Shown here: piece after piece, positions 1 through 5,909 of the stretch
Layout of the letters: each line of letters begins with the position of its first letter
Position numbering within the stretch: position 1 is the stretch's first letter
NCBI GenBank assembly: GCA_934215405.1
Contig: CAKPZU010000022.1
Coordinates: forward strand, 1 to 21,256
Source of the DNA: an uncultured Bacilli bacterium
Lineage (GTDB): Bacteria; Bacillota_I; Bacilli_A; RFN20; CAG-631
DNA length: 21,256 nt
Direction: 5' to 3'
Notes under the pieces: model-generated
What the model was told of the DNA's origin: nothing
Database searches by the model: none
Seen by the model: the letters and a program-made list of their open reading frames with translations, nothing else
Program-made: the position numbers and the translations under genes

Positions 1-196
1 TAATGATCTCACCAGATGTTGGGTTATCAAGTCCACCTATTAAATTTAATAGTGTTGACTTTCCAGCACCTGAAGGACCAAGAATTACAACTACCTTTCC
101 TTCTTCAACTTCTAAGTTTACATTGCTTAAAGCATTAAACTCGTGATCACCAACGACATATTTTTTTGACACATCTTTTAAAGATATTAGACTCAT
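1..196 (-). CDS. ABC transporter ATP-binding protein, N-terminal part (runs off window)
   Basis: This is the first 65 codons of an ABC ATPase; the rest lies left of position 1. The protein begins MSLISLKDVSKKY. A Walker A motif, GPSGAGKST, sits at about residues 41-49, followed by LLNLIGGLDNPTSGEI, the wording typical of the LolD/MacB/FtsE-type ATPases that pair with an FtsX-like permease. It would energise export or envelope remodelling at the inner face of the membrane. I chose the ATG at 194-196 because AAGGAAGAG lies just upstream; an overlapping ATG at 198-200 is in another frame. The promoter at 248-276 carries two operators, so expression is probably inducible. The substrate cannot be told, because the permease is not in the window. 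Confidence 0.9.
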   Translation of the reverse strand, partial: MSLISLKDVSKKYVVGDHEFNALSNVNLEVEEGKVVVILGPSGAGKSTLLNLIGGLDNPTSGEII

Positions 197-216
197 ACAT
201 CTCTTCCTTTCATTTG

Positions 217-270
217 AGTTAGTTATATCTAACTAGTTTTCTATATAATTATAGTTAGTATTAGCTAACT
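217..270. promoter_or_regulatory. Paired operator: two copies of AGTTAG-N6-CTAACT
   Basis: Two 18-bp inverted repeats with identical arms, AGTTAG and CTAACT, lie at 217-234 and 253-270, with their centres exactly 36 bp apart. One fills the spacer of the ABC promoter and the other lies just after the predicted transcription start. This is what a dimeric winged-helix or TetR-class repressor with two sites would use. The regulator is not evident in the window; it may be encoded beyond the ABC genes. Confidence 0.75.
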
Positions 271-276
271 TATCAA
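248..276 (-). promoter_or_regulatory. Promoter of the ABC ATPase gene
   Basis: Reading leftward, the -35 TTGATA (271-276) and a consensus -10 TATAAT (248-253) are separated by exactly 17 bp. Transcription would start near 241, leaving a leader of about 45 nt. The spacer is almost wholly occupied by operator copy 2 (253-270), so a bound repressor would block RNA polymerase directly. Confidence 0.8.
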
Positions 277-382
277 TAAAATACATCTTTATTAGCAATT
301 AAAAGCAACTGAAAAGAAGTATTTTTACTACTAAATTTAATCGTTTGAAAACTTTAAATGGATATACTATATCACTAATTAT

Positions 383-421
383 CTGTTTACTTTTTATGAT
401 TTTTTGGTATAATATAAACAG
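383..421 (+). promoter_or_regulatory. Promoter of the XRE-ImmA/PIN operon with flanking inverted repeat
   Basis: An extended -10 element, TGGTATAAT (TATAAT at 408-413), lies 24 bp before the start codon; the -35 is weak (around 385-391). CTGTTTA at 383-389 and its exact reverse complement TAAACAG at 415-421 bracket the promoter. The placement suggests autoregulation by the XRE domain of the first gene; this is inference from position only. Confidence 0.6.
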
Positions 422-436
422 AAGGAGGCGTTTAAT

Positions 437-1483
437 ATGATAAGCAAAAATATAAAATATTATCGTTTAATGAAATTTATGAGCAAAAAAGAATTAGCAG
501 ATGCTGTTAACGTTACTCCTATGGCGATTTCAAATTATGAAAGCGGGAAAAGAATACCAGAAATGGATATTTTAAAAAGAATTGCAAATGTACTTGGTGT
601 TCGTATTTCTGACTTTCTTGTCATTAGAAATAAAGATATAAAATTTCGCCATAACGAATTTAGAAAATGTTTTTCCCTAACTAAAGAAAAGCAAGAATTA
701 ATTTATGAAATTATAGAAGAATACTTTAATCGTTTTATGGATTCAGTAGAGATTTTAGGTGGAAATGTTTTACCAAATCCTCCTATTTGTCATGAATTAA
801 AAATAACACTTGATCCAGAAGAAGATGCTCTATCACTTAGAAATCATTTAGGCTTTGCTAGTTATGGTCCTATTGATGATTTAATAATAAATCTTGAAAA
901 CAAAGGTATTTTAGTTTTAATGCATGAAATTGATGATGAAAAATTTTCAGGAATTAATGGCTTTGTTAATGAATATCCATACATTATGCTTAACAAAAAA
1001 ATGTCTTCTGAACGTAATCGTTCTACTATAGCTCATGAATTAGCTCATTTAATGTTTAATTGGAAGGAAACTAATTTAAGTGAAAAAGAAATTGAAAATT
1101 ACGCTACTGCAATTGGTGGTGCATTTTTATTTTCAAAAAAAGATGCTATTAGAGAACTTGGAATTCATAGAAGATTTATTAGTAAAGATATGATATTGGT
1201 TGCTATTGAATATGGAATTTCTATGATGCTTCTAGCTAAACGCGCTGAATTATTAAATATTGTTACAGCTTCTTCTGCTAAAGAGTTTTACATTCTTGCC
1301 TCAAAATTAGGATGGAGGAAAAATGAGCCATCACGTATTGGAAAAATTGAAAAGCCAATGCTTTTTGAGCAACTTGTCTATAGAGCAATTAATGAAAATG
1401 AAATTAACTTACAACGTGGAGCTGAATTATTAAAAATGCCTTATAATGAAGTCGCTGAAAATTGCTTTTTTGATGGAAAGTAA
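437..1483 (+). CDS. XRE-family HTH / ImmA-IrrE (M78) metallopeptidase fusion
   Basis: This 348-residue protein joins an N-terminal XRE DNA-binding domain (about residues 8-62, with SKKELADAVNVTPMAISNYESG as the helix-turn-helix) to an M78 zinc peptidase. The zinc site is HELAH (H200, E201, H204), with a likely third ligand E220 in IENYATAIGGAFLF. Family members such as ImmA and IrrE/PprI cleave a cognate repressor or partner to switch genes on. Here the HTH is fused, so the protein may be both regulator and protease. The start is supported by AAGGAGG at 422-428, 8 nt before the ATG. The PIN gene follows at once, so the two are co-transcribed and translationally coupled. XRE-M78 fusions next to toxin-like genes are known as likely toxin-antitoxin or element-control modules. 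The target of the protease is unknown. Confidence 0.92.
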   Translation: MISKNIKYYRLMKFMSKKELADAVNVTPMAISNYESGKRIPEMDILKRIANVLGVRISDFLVIRNKDIKFRHNEFRKCFSLTKEKQELIYEIIEEYFNRFMDSVEILGGNVLPNPPICHELKITLDPEEDALSLRNHLGFASYGPIDDLIINLENKGILVLMHEIDDEKFSGINGFVNEYPYIMLNKKMSSERNRSTIAHELAHLMFNWKETNLSEKEIENYATAIGGAFLFSKKDAIRELGIHRRFISKDMILVAIEYGISMMLLAKRAELLNIVTASSAKEFYILASKLGWRKNEPSRIGKIEKPMLFEQLVYRAINENEINLQRGAELLKMPYNEVAENCFFDGK

Positions 1484-1484
1484 T

Positions 1485-1997
1485 ATGGAATTTATAAGTA
1501 GCGATACAAATATTTGGATTGATTTTTCAATCATAAACAAACTTGACTTACCATTTAAATTGCCTTACATATACTTAATGGACAAAGATGCTATCGAGGA
1601 TGAACTATTATTTCCAACCAATTTAAAACCAGATCTTTTAAGTTTAGGACTTCAGCAAATTGAAATAACTTTAAATGAGTTATTACTTGCTGAGCAATAT
1701 GGCACAAAATATAAAAAATTATCAATATATGATAGAATTGCTTTAGCAATAGCTAAAATTAGGAAAATAACTTTACTAACTGGTGATGGTAATTTACGAA
1801 AGGCTGCTAAAATAGAATTTGTAAATGTAATAGGAACATTAGGTATACTAGATATGCTTTACTTTCAAAAATATATTAATAAAAATGAATATATCAATTG
1901 TTTAAAAGAGTTTAAAAAACATAATGGTAAATCAATAAGATTGCCTATAGATGAAATAGAAAATAGATTAGCTATAAATGCCAAAATTAAACAATAA
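1485..1997 (+). CDS. PIN-domain protein, predicted RNase (toxin-like partner)
   Basis: The reading frame is open from 1446, but I prefer the ATG at 1485, giving 170 residues that begin MEFISSDTNIWIDF, with GGAAAG just upstream and only 1 nt after the previous stop. The four acidic positions of a PIN nuclease site are spaced as expected: D7 (SDTN), E38 or E40 (IEDE), D83 (YDRIALA) and D101 (TGDGNLRKAA). PIN proteins are Mg-dependent RNases and are the toxins of many two-gene modules. The partner here is an XRE-ImmA protein rather than a small VapB-type antitoxin. The last 40 residues, after the PIN core, are helical and basic. Toxicity and RNA target are inferred from family and context. An alternative start is at 1473. 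Confidence 0.8.
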   Translation: MEFISSDTNIWIDFSIINKLDLPFKLPYIYLMDKDAIEDELLFPTNLKPDLLSLGLQQIEITLNELLLAEQYGTKYKKLSIYDRIALAIAKIRKITLLTGDGNLRKAAKIEFVNVIGTLGILDMLYFQKYINKNEYINCLKEFKKHNGKSIRLPIDEIENRLAINAKIKQ

Positions 1998-2047
1998 AAA
2001 AGAATAACTAAAGGAAAATTTCATTTTTTTCTAAAAGTTATTCTTTT
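1998..2047. terminator. Bidirectional intrinsic terminator between convergent genes
   Basis: A perfect 12-bp stem, AAAAGAATAACT (1998-2009) with AGTTATTCTTTT (2036-2047), encloses a 26-nt loop. It starts immediately after the PIN stop codon. The U-run on either strand allows it to end both the toxin-like operon and the convergent minus-strand gene. Confidence 0.8.
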
Positions 2048-2052
2048 GTTTG

Positions 2053-2763
2053 TTAAAAAAATTTATATTTTTTCCACATATTAGCTAAAGATAAATCCAT
2101 ATTCTTTAATTGTTCAAGAGAAAAAGTTTGATGTAAAAATGACCATTTATATGATTCATCAGTAAAACCAGTGGCTTCAATAGTTTTAGCAGTCTGTAAG
2201 AAAAAATGTGTTTTCTCATCAAAATATTTAATTTCTTCTAATTTATCATTAACTAATTTTGCCACAAAGAACTTACTTGCAACATTAGTATTTAAATCTC
2301 TAAAATATCCAGAAATAAAATAATTGTCTGATTCATTATCATATTCAATTATTGATAACACTAAATTATCATCGTCAGAAAATAGTCTTTTGAACAAAGA
2401 AAAATCACTAGTATTATAAATAGATAATGCTGTTTTTGTTGATGAAACATGTCTTTCAATATTGTAAAAATATTTATTATCTAATGAAAATATAAAGTTA
2501 TCATCTTGTGAACAATTCACCTTTGAAAAGCGAAATTTCTTGATTAAACAAAGCTTTTCAAGAGAATAAAAAGCAAGATTTCCACTAGTACTTTTAATTA
2601 CTAGCATTTTTTGATCAGGTGATACACATCCTTTATATGCATAATCCAAATCTTTAAACTTTACTATTTCATTTCCACATTTATCATAAACATAAACAGT
2701 CTTACTAGTTAAACCAATATCGTATTTATCAATCTTTAATAATGTATAAAATTTCTTAGGCAT
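2053..2763 (-). CDS. Beta-propeller (WD40-like) protein of unknown function
   Basis: I do not recognise a named family. The 236-residue product is soluble and lacks a signal peptide. It is rich in short beta-strand blocks of the propeller type, for example GCVSPDQKMLVIKSTSGNLA and DNKYFYNIERHVSS, suggesting four to five partial WD40-like blades. The frame is open back to a TTG at 2850. I chose the ATG at 2761-2763 because GGAG lies 5 nt before it and a good promoter (2797-2825) sits inside the longer frame. An ATG at 2835 is another possibility but lacks a ribosome site. It stands alone between the PIN operon terminator and a yitT gene. Proteins of this shape usually serve as binding platforms; the partner is unknown. 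Confidence 0.65.
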   Translation of the reverse strand: MPKKFYTLLKIDKYDIGLTSKTVYVYDKCGNEIVKFKDLDYAYKGCVSPDQKMLVIKSTSGNLAFYSLEKLCLIKKFRFSKVNCSQDDNFIFSLDNKYFYNIERHVSSTKTALSIYNTSDFSLFKRLFSDDDNLVLSIIEYDNESDNYFISGYFRDLNTNVASKFFVAKLVNDKLEEIKYFDEKTHFFLQTAKTIEATGFTDESYKWSFLHQTFSLEQLKNMDLSLANMWKKYKFF

Positions 2764-2796
2764 ATATACTCCATTAATATTAGAATTCTCAACAAA

Positions 2797-2825
2797 ACTA
2801 TATATTTTTCCTTTTAAAAAATCAA
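2797..2825 (-). promoter_or_regulatory. Promoter of the beta-propeller gene
   Basis: On the minus strand, -35 TTGATT (2820-2825), a 17-bp spacer and -10 TATAGT (2797-2802) lie 34 bp upstream of the preferred ATG. Its position inside the longest open frame is the main argument for the shorter protein. Confidence 0.6.
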
Positions 2826-2835
2826 CGCAAAACAT

Positions 2836-2914
2836 TAGATAAACTGCCAAATAAGGCTCATATATAGCACGTTTGGTAGTTTATCCCACATTTTTAGGTA
2901 GATAAACTGCCAAA
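2836..2914. repeat. Three-copy alternating 14-16 bp repeat
   Basis: TAGATAAACTGCCAAA occurs at 2836-2851 and again at 2899-2914. Between them, in inverted orientation, is TTTGGTAGTTTATC (2872-2885), differing by one base. The central copy can pair with either outer copy, giving two mutually exclusive 14-bp hairpins, one G-T pair included. The set lies upstream of the beta-propeller promoter and downstream of the yitT gene. It could be a short palindromic repeat family, a regulator-binding cluster or the scar of a lost element. Confidence 0.7.
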
Positions 2915-2971
2915 AGATAGTTTTTTGCTAATTTTAAAGAATACATTAAAATATCCTTTATTTATGTTATT

Positions 2972-3928
2972 TTAATGGTTTATTTTATTTAATATTTTTT
3001 CTTTTGTTTTATTAGATAAATAAGCATCATAGGTAGAGCCACCATAAGCTGATGTAGTTTCATATTCAGTTACAAAAGCGTTTTTATCAATTTCAGGAAT
3101 CATTGCTTTAAGCATTTTAGCTTCTTTATAAACTAATACACAATGAACAACTTTTTTTGGCTCTTTTGAATATCCACCTTCAACAATATAAATAGTACTT
3201 GTATCATGAAATTCCTCAGATATTATTCTTTGAATTTCATCTACTTTTTCTGTAAGAATATCAATTATATAAATTGTATTATATTTTCCATAAATATTTT
3301 TAATAGCAACTGAAGTAATTAAAGCTGATAAAATACCTACTAAAAGACTTTCCCAACTTTTAAAAATTATAAATCCTAAAACAATTGTGATTACATCAAT
3401 TGTTAATGTTGCAACATCTTGCTTTACATTTAAATATTTAACACAAGCTACAGAAATAACATCACTCCCACCAGTTGAGCCCTTTCCCATAAAGCAAAGT
3501 GAAGCACCGAATCCAGCAATAACACCGCCAGCTAAGCCAAATAATATAAGCTTCGCTGTGGCATCACCACTTCCATAATACTCCATAAGCTTAAATTTAT
3601 TCACTAAATCTAATCTTAAAAATAAAGACATGAAAACTGAATAGCCAACAGTACCTACTAATGTTGACATAGCAAATTTTTTTCCAATTAAAAACAAAGC
3701 AACAAGCCAAAGGGCCATATTAACAATCCACAAAACAATATCAGTTGTATTACTATTAGTAAGTGGATATAAAAGATTAGAAATCATCATAGCAACAGAA
3801 GTCATTCCGCCTTTTACAATATTAAATGGAACAATAAAAATTGAATTAGATAAAGCCACTAATGCACTGCCAAATAAAATAAGAATTATGTTAACTATCC
3901 TTTCTGATATTTTTATATTTTTTTTCAT
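2972..3928 (-). CDS. YitT family membrane protein (copy 1)
   Basis: A 318-residue protein with the YitT layout: five or six membrane segments in residues 12-205, including the conserved GGMTSVAMMISNL and GKGSTGGSDVIS stretches. A C-terminal cytosolic DUF2179 domain (about 215-300) carries IYIVEGGYS and AFVTEYETTSAYGG. YitT proteins are widespread in Firmicutes; their substrate is unsettled, and a transporter role is only proposed. The ATG at 3928 is supported by GGAGGTAATT directly upstream. A second, divergent copy lies at 5910-6839. The gene is probably monocistronic; only a weak AT-only stem (around 2947-2974) follows it. Confidence 0.92.
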   Translation of the reverse strand: MKKNIKISERIVNIILILFGSALVALSNSIFIVPFNIVKGGMTSVAMMISNLLYPLTNSNTTDIVLWIVNMALWLVALFLIGKKFAMSTLVGTVGYSVFMSLFLRLDLVNKFKLMEYYGSGDATAKLILFGLAGGVIAGFGASLCFMGKGSTGGSDVISVACVKYLNVKQDVATLTIDVITIVLGFIIFKSWESLLVGILSALITSVAIKNIYGKYNTIYIIDILTEKVDEIQRIISEEFHDTSTIYIVEGGYSKEPKKVVHCVLVYKEAKMLKAMIPEIDKNAFVTEYETTSAYGGSTYDAYLSNKTKEKILNKINH

Positions 3929-3979
3929 AATTACCTCCGTTTTATTTTATTAATTTTAGAAGTTTTTCATTCAATTAAA

Positions 3980-3988
3980 AATATAACA
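3980..3988 (-). promoter_or_regulatory. Possible extended -10 of yitT copy 1
   Basis: TGTTATATT reads leftward about 50 bp before the start codon. No convincing -35 is seen, so this is a weak call. Confidence 0.35.
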
Positions 3989-4104
3989 TATTTTTATTTT
4001 TAACACCATTACAATACTTTTATATTTGTTTAAAAATAACCTTAACCAAAAAACCCATTCAACTGTTAATACATAAAGCATTTGTATATGAAATATTCAA
4101 TTTT

Positions 4105-4242
4105 CTAAAACTCTACAACTTGAATAAAGCCACATCTTCTTTTTTGCGATAACTCTTCCAATAGATGTGGCTTTAAATGTGGTGCTCTAGCATATGCTTC
4201 AATGCCTTCTTCATCCTCAAGCCATATATGATAAAGCCTTAT
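4105..4242 (-). pseudogene. Remnant of an antibiotic-biosynthesis-monooxygenase-like (ABM) gene
   Basis: This minus-strand frame reads IRLYHIWLEDEEGIEAYA, then RAPHLKPHLLEELS, and ends QVVEF before TAG at 4105-4107. The pattern (acidic E/D-E-E after an aromatic strand, then a helix and APH-L/F-K) is the C-terminal half of the small ABM/YgiN-type heme-free monooxygenase or quinol monooxygenase fold. The frame is closed upstream by TGA at 4243-4245, and no N-terminal half or start with a ribosome site is present, so about half the gene is missing. A one-base shift near 4230 may also have occurred. The remnant contains a perfect 12-bp inverted repeat (4126-4137 with 4163-4174). Confidence 0.55.
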
Positions 4243-4260
4243 TCACATTTTCAACTTATT

Positions 4261-4297
4261 GAATATGAATGCTTAGCATTCTTTGTCAGGGGACAAA
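4261..4297. repeat. Two adjacent small hairpins in decaying DNA
   Basis: GAATGCTTAGCATTC (4267-4281, 6-bp stem, 3-nt loop) is followed directly by TTTGTCAGGGGACAAA (4282-4297, 6-bp stem, AGGG loop). They fill the gap between the GNAT gene and the ABM remnant, which holds no gene. Subterminal hairpins of this kind occur at ends of IS200/IS605-type elements, but no transposase is nearby, so the origin is unknown. Confidence 0.45.
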
Positions 4298-4355
4298 ATA
4301 TTTATGTGCCTATATGATCAAATAAAAATGTTGTCAGCTTATTACAAATAATTTA

Positions 4356-4808
4356 TTAATCATTTAATGAATATTCAAAATAGACTCTGCCATTCTCTTG
4401 CTTTGCACCAATTCTTTTATAAAAATTGATGGCTGATATGTTCCAATCAAGGCAACTCCATTCTATCTTTGTATATCCTTCATTTTTAATCATTTCTATA
4501 AGCTTATTAAAGAATTCTTTTCCAAATCCTTGATGACGATATTCAAAATTAATAAATAAATCCTCTAAATGAACATGTGCGTTAGCAGAAAAGGAAGCAA
4601 ATATAGGATAATATAAGGCATAGCCTATTGCTTTTTCGTTATATTCTAAAATAACTGCGGTGGCAATCTTTTTTTTAAATAGCCAAAACATTAGCATATC
4701 AATAGAGCCAGTTACATCCTGTGGCCTTTTTTCATAATTTGCTAAGCCATTTATCAATTCATAAATTAAACTTATATCATTTTCAGTTGCTTTTCTTATT
4801 GTTAACAT
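4356..4808 (-). CDS. GNAT family N-acetyltransferase (diamine-acetyltransferase-like)
   Basis: The 150-residue protein starts MLTIRKATENDISLIYELI. It has a GNAT core with motif A as HLEDLFINFEYRHQGFGKEF, the acetyl-CoA pyrophosphate loop being R/Q-x-x-G-x-G-like (RHQGFG), and motif B in WNISAINFYKRIGAK. The Y-x-L-Y-Y-P-I-F-x-S-F and LEDLF wording resembles spermidine/spermine and other small-amine acetyltransferases, so an amine or amino-acid substrate is plausible but unproven. The frame opens at a TTG at 4826; I chose the ATG at 4808 because GGTGA precedes it by 4 nt and the fold begins there. It sits beside pseudogenes but is itself full length. Confidence 0.88.
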   Translation of the reverse strand: MLTIRKATENDISLIYELINGLANYEKRPQDVTGSIDMLMFWLFKKKIATAVILEYNEKAIGYALYYPIFASFSANAHVHLEDLFINFEYRHQGFGKEFFNKLIEMIKNEGYTKIEWSCLDWNISAINFYKRIGAKQENGRVYFEYSLND

Positions 4809-4832
4809 TTCTTCACCATCTTTCAATTAAAA

Positions 4833-4841
4833 ATTATAACA
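4833..4841 (-). promoter_or_regulatory. Extended -10 promoter of the GNAT gene
   Basis: TGTTATAAT reads leftward with TATAAT at 4833-4838, 25 bp from the chosen ATG. The -35 region is poor, as is common for extended -10 promoters. Its position also excludes the upstream TTG start at 4826. Confidence 0.55.
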
Positions 4842-5012
4842 CGTGTACTATATTTCACCTAGTTTTATTAAAATATCCAACAATGAATAACATTTTTTGT
4901 TACTTAAGCACTTTCTTAGTCACCTAATAGAAATCCTATTTTAAATACATCTAATAAACTAGATTTATATATTCTTAATATTTTCAATCCTACTTTTATA
5001 CAATAATTCTTG

Positions 5013-5558
5013 TTATTTTAAAACTTTTTAGTAACCATTTGTATTTTTGCCAACTTTAATTTTCTCTCTTAGGTATCTTATATTATTATCAACTGCAGTA
5101 TTACTTATACCTAATAATACAACAAGTTCAGCCTTAGTAATATTTGGATTATATCTCATTTCTTAAATAATTCTTTCTCTTGTTAAGTTCAATCAATGCT
5201 TTCTAGTTATAGGATTATCACCAATTTTATTACCAACCTTATCACCAACTTTTCTATTATAGTTAAATGGAATAGTAACTACTATTGAATTATCTCTAAA
5301 TTCAAAAGCATTTCTAGAATAGTTTTCAACAATTTTTAGAGCTTTTCTTCCAGATTTATCACTTATTCCTAGTTGGGCAAAGATTTCTGATAATTTTTTA
5401 TTTACAGGCACCGATTCTCCTAAATAAAAGCCTTCTAATGTTTGAAATGGCGCTATTGTATTGTCTAAAATAAACATTTCTATTAACACATCAAAAAAAA
5501 TGTTTGGATTAATTTTATTTATTTTTAACTTACTATGATATATTATTTTACTTATCAT
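5013..5558 (-). pseudogene. 3' remnant of an AlbA_2/RecG-like ATP-binding protein with wHTH tail
   Basis: The open part (5193-5558) encodes FYLGESVPVNKKLSEIFAQL, then GISDKSGRKALKIVENY and IVVTIPFNYNRKVGDKVGNK. This matches the C-terminal ATPase_c_4 part and the VGDK-repeat linker of Schlafen/AlbA_2-type putative transcriptional regulators. In the same frame, after TGA (5190-5192) and TAA (5157-5159), the sequence continues RYNPNITKAELVVLLGISNT and AVDNNIRYLREK, a winged helix. A third stop, TAA at 5028-5030, replaces the Trp usually found in the final GYWKV. The N-terminal AlbA_2 half is absent; a possible shifted scrap reading ITESIEHFPQPLNDI lies at about 5583-5630. The gene is thus truncated and carries three nonsense codons. 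Family assignment is from memory of the family pattern. Confidence 0.7.
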
Positions 5559-5740
5559 TCTCAGTTAAAAGCTTTTTCAGTTTATATCGTTTAATGGTTG
5601 AGGAAAATGTTCAATACTTTCTGTAATCATTCAATCATTGATGTATAAAATTTTTAAAAACTACAAATAAAAATGAAAAAATTGTGTATCAAAGTTCATA
5701 AGTTAAAACCAATAGCAAGAATCAAACTCCCGTAAAAATT
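5559..5740. other. Gene-free decaying stretch upstream of the pseudogene
   Basis: No open gene with a ribosome site is visible on either strand. The only coding-like trace is a minus-strand scrap (about 5583-5630) that may belong to the adjacent AlbA_2-like pseudogene, out of frame with it. Confidence 0.5.
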
Positions 5741-5772
5741 AAAAAAGTTCGACACATTTTACTGTATCAAAC
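5741..5772 (-). terminator. Intrinsic terminator of tRNA-Trp
   Basis: Reading leftward, GTTTGATACA and TGTGTCGAAC form a 10-bp stem (two G-U pairs) with a 6-nt loop (5747-5772), followed by TTTTTT. It starts 14 nt after the tRNA 3' end. Confidence 0.7.
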
Positions 5773-5786
5773 TAATGCATTTTTAA

Positions 5787-5860
5787 TGGCAGGGGCACTA
5801 GGAATCGAACCCAGATCGACGGTTTTGGAGACCGATGTTGAACCATTCAACTATACCCCT
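5787..5860 (-). tRNA. tRNA-Trp (anticodon CCA)
   Basis: A 74-nt cloverleaf with encoded 3' CCA and the discriminator G73 typical of bacterial tRNA-Trp. The acceptor pairs AGGGGTA with TGCCCCT; the D stem is GTTG/CAAC with a GG-containing 7-nt loop. The anticodon loop CTCCAAA gives CCA at 34-36. The T arm is CTGGG-TTCGATT-CCTAG and the variable loop is 4 nt. The base pair at 27-43 is a U-U mismatch. It reads UGG only, in keeping with TGA being a stop here. A small hairpin (about 5865-5891) separates it from the yitT gene upstream. Confidence 0.95.
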
Positions 5861-5909
5861 ATTTATGTTGCATTAATATTTTAGCAACATTTTAATTATT
5901 TTTCAAGGA

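Noticed and set aside
3387..3578. Plus-strand open frame inside yitT copy 1
   Set aside because: It lies wholly opposite a conserved membrane domain, has no ribosome site, and shows no family pattern; it is an antisense shadow.
4721..4927. Plus-strand frame overlapping the GNAT start
   Set aside because: No ribosome site, low-complexity Leu/His-rich product, and it crosses the GNAT promoter on the other strand.
4243..5012. Intact insertion sequence suggested by small hairpins and pseudogenes
   Set aside because: No transposase frame, terminal inverted repeats or target duplication can be seen.
5714..5729. Minus-strand GAGTTTGATTCTTGCT resembles the conserved 5' end of 16S rRNA
   Set aside because: Only 14 of 16 bases match and no further rRNA sequence follows; chance or an unrelated scrap near the tRNA is more likely.
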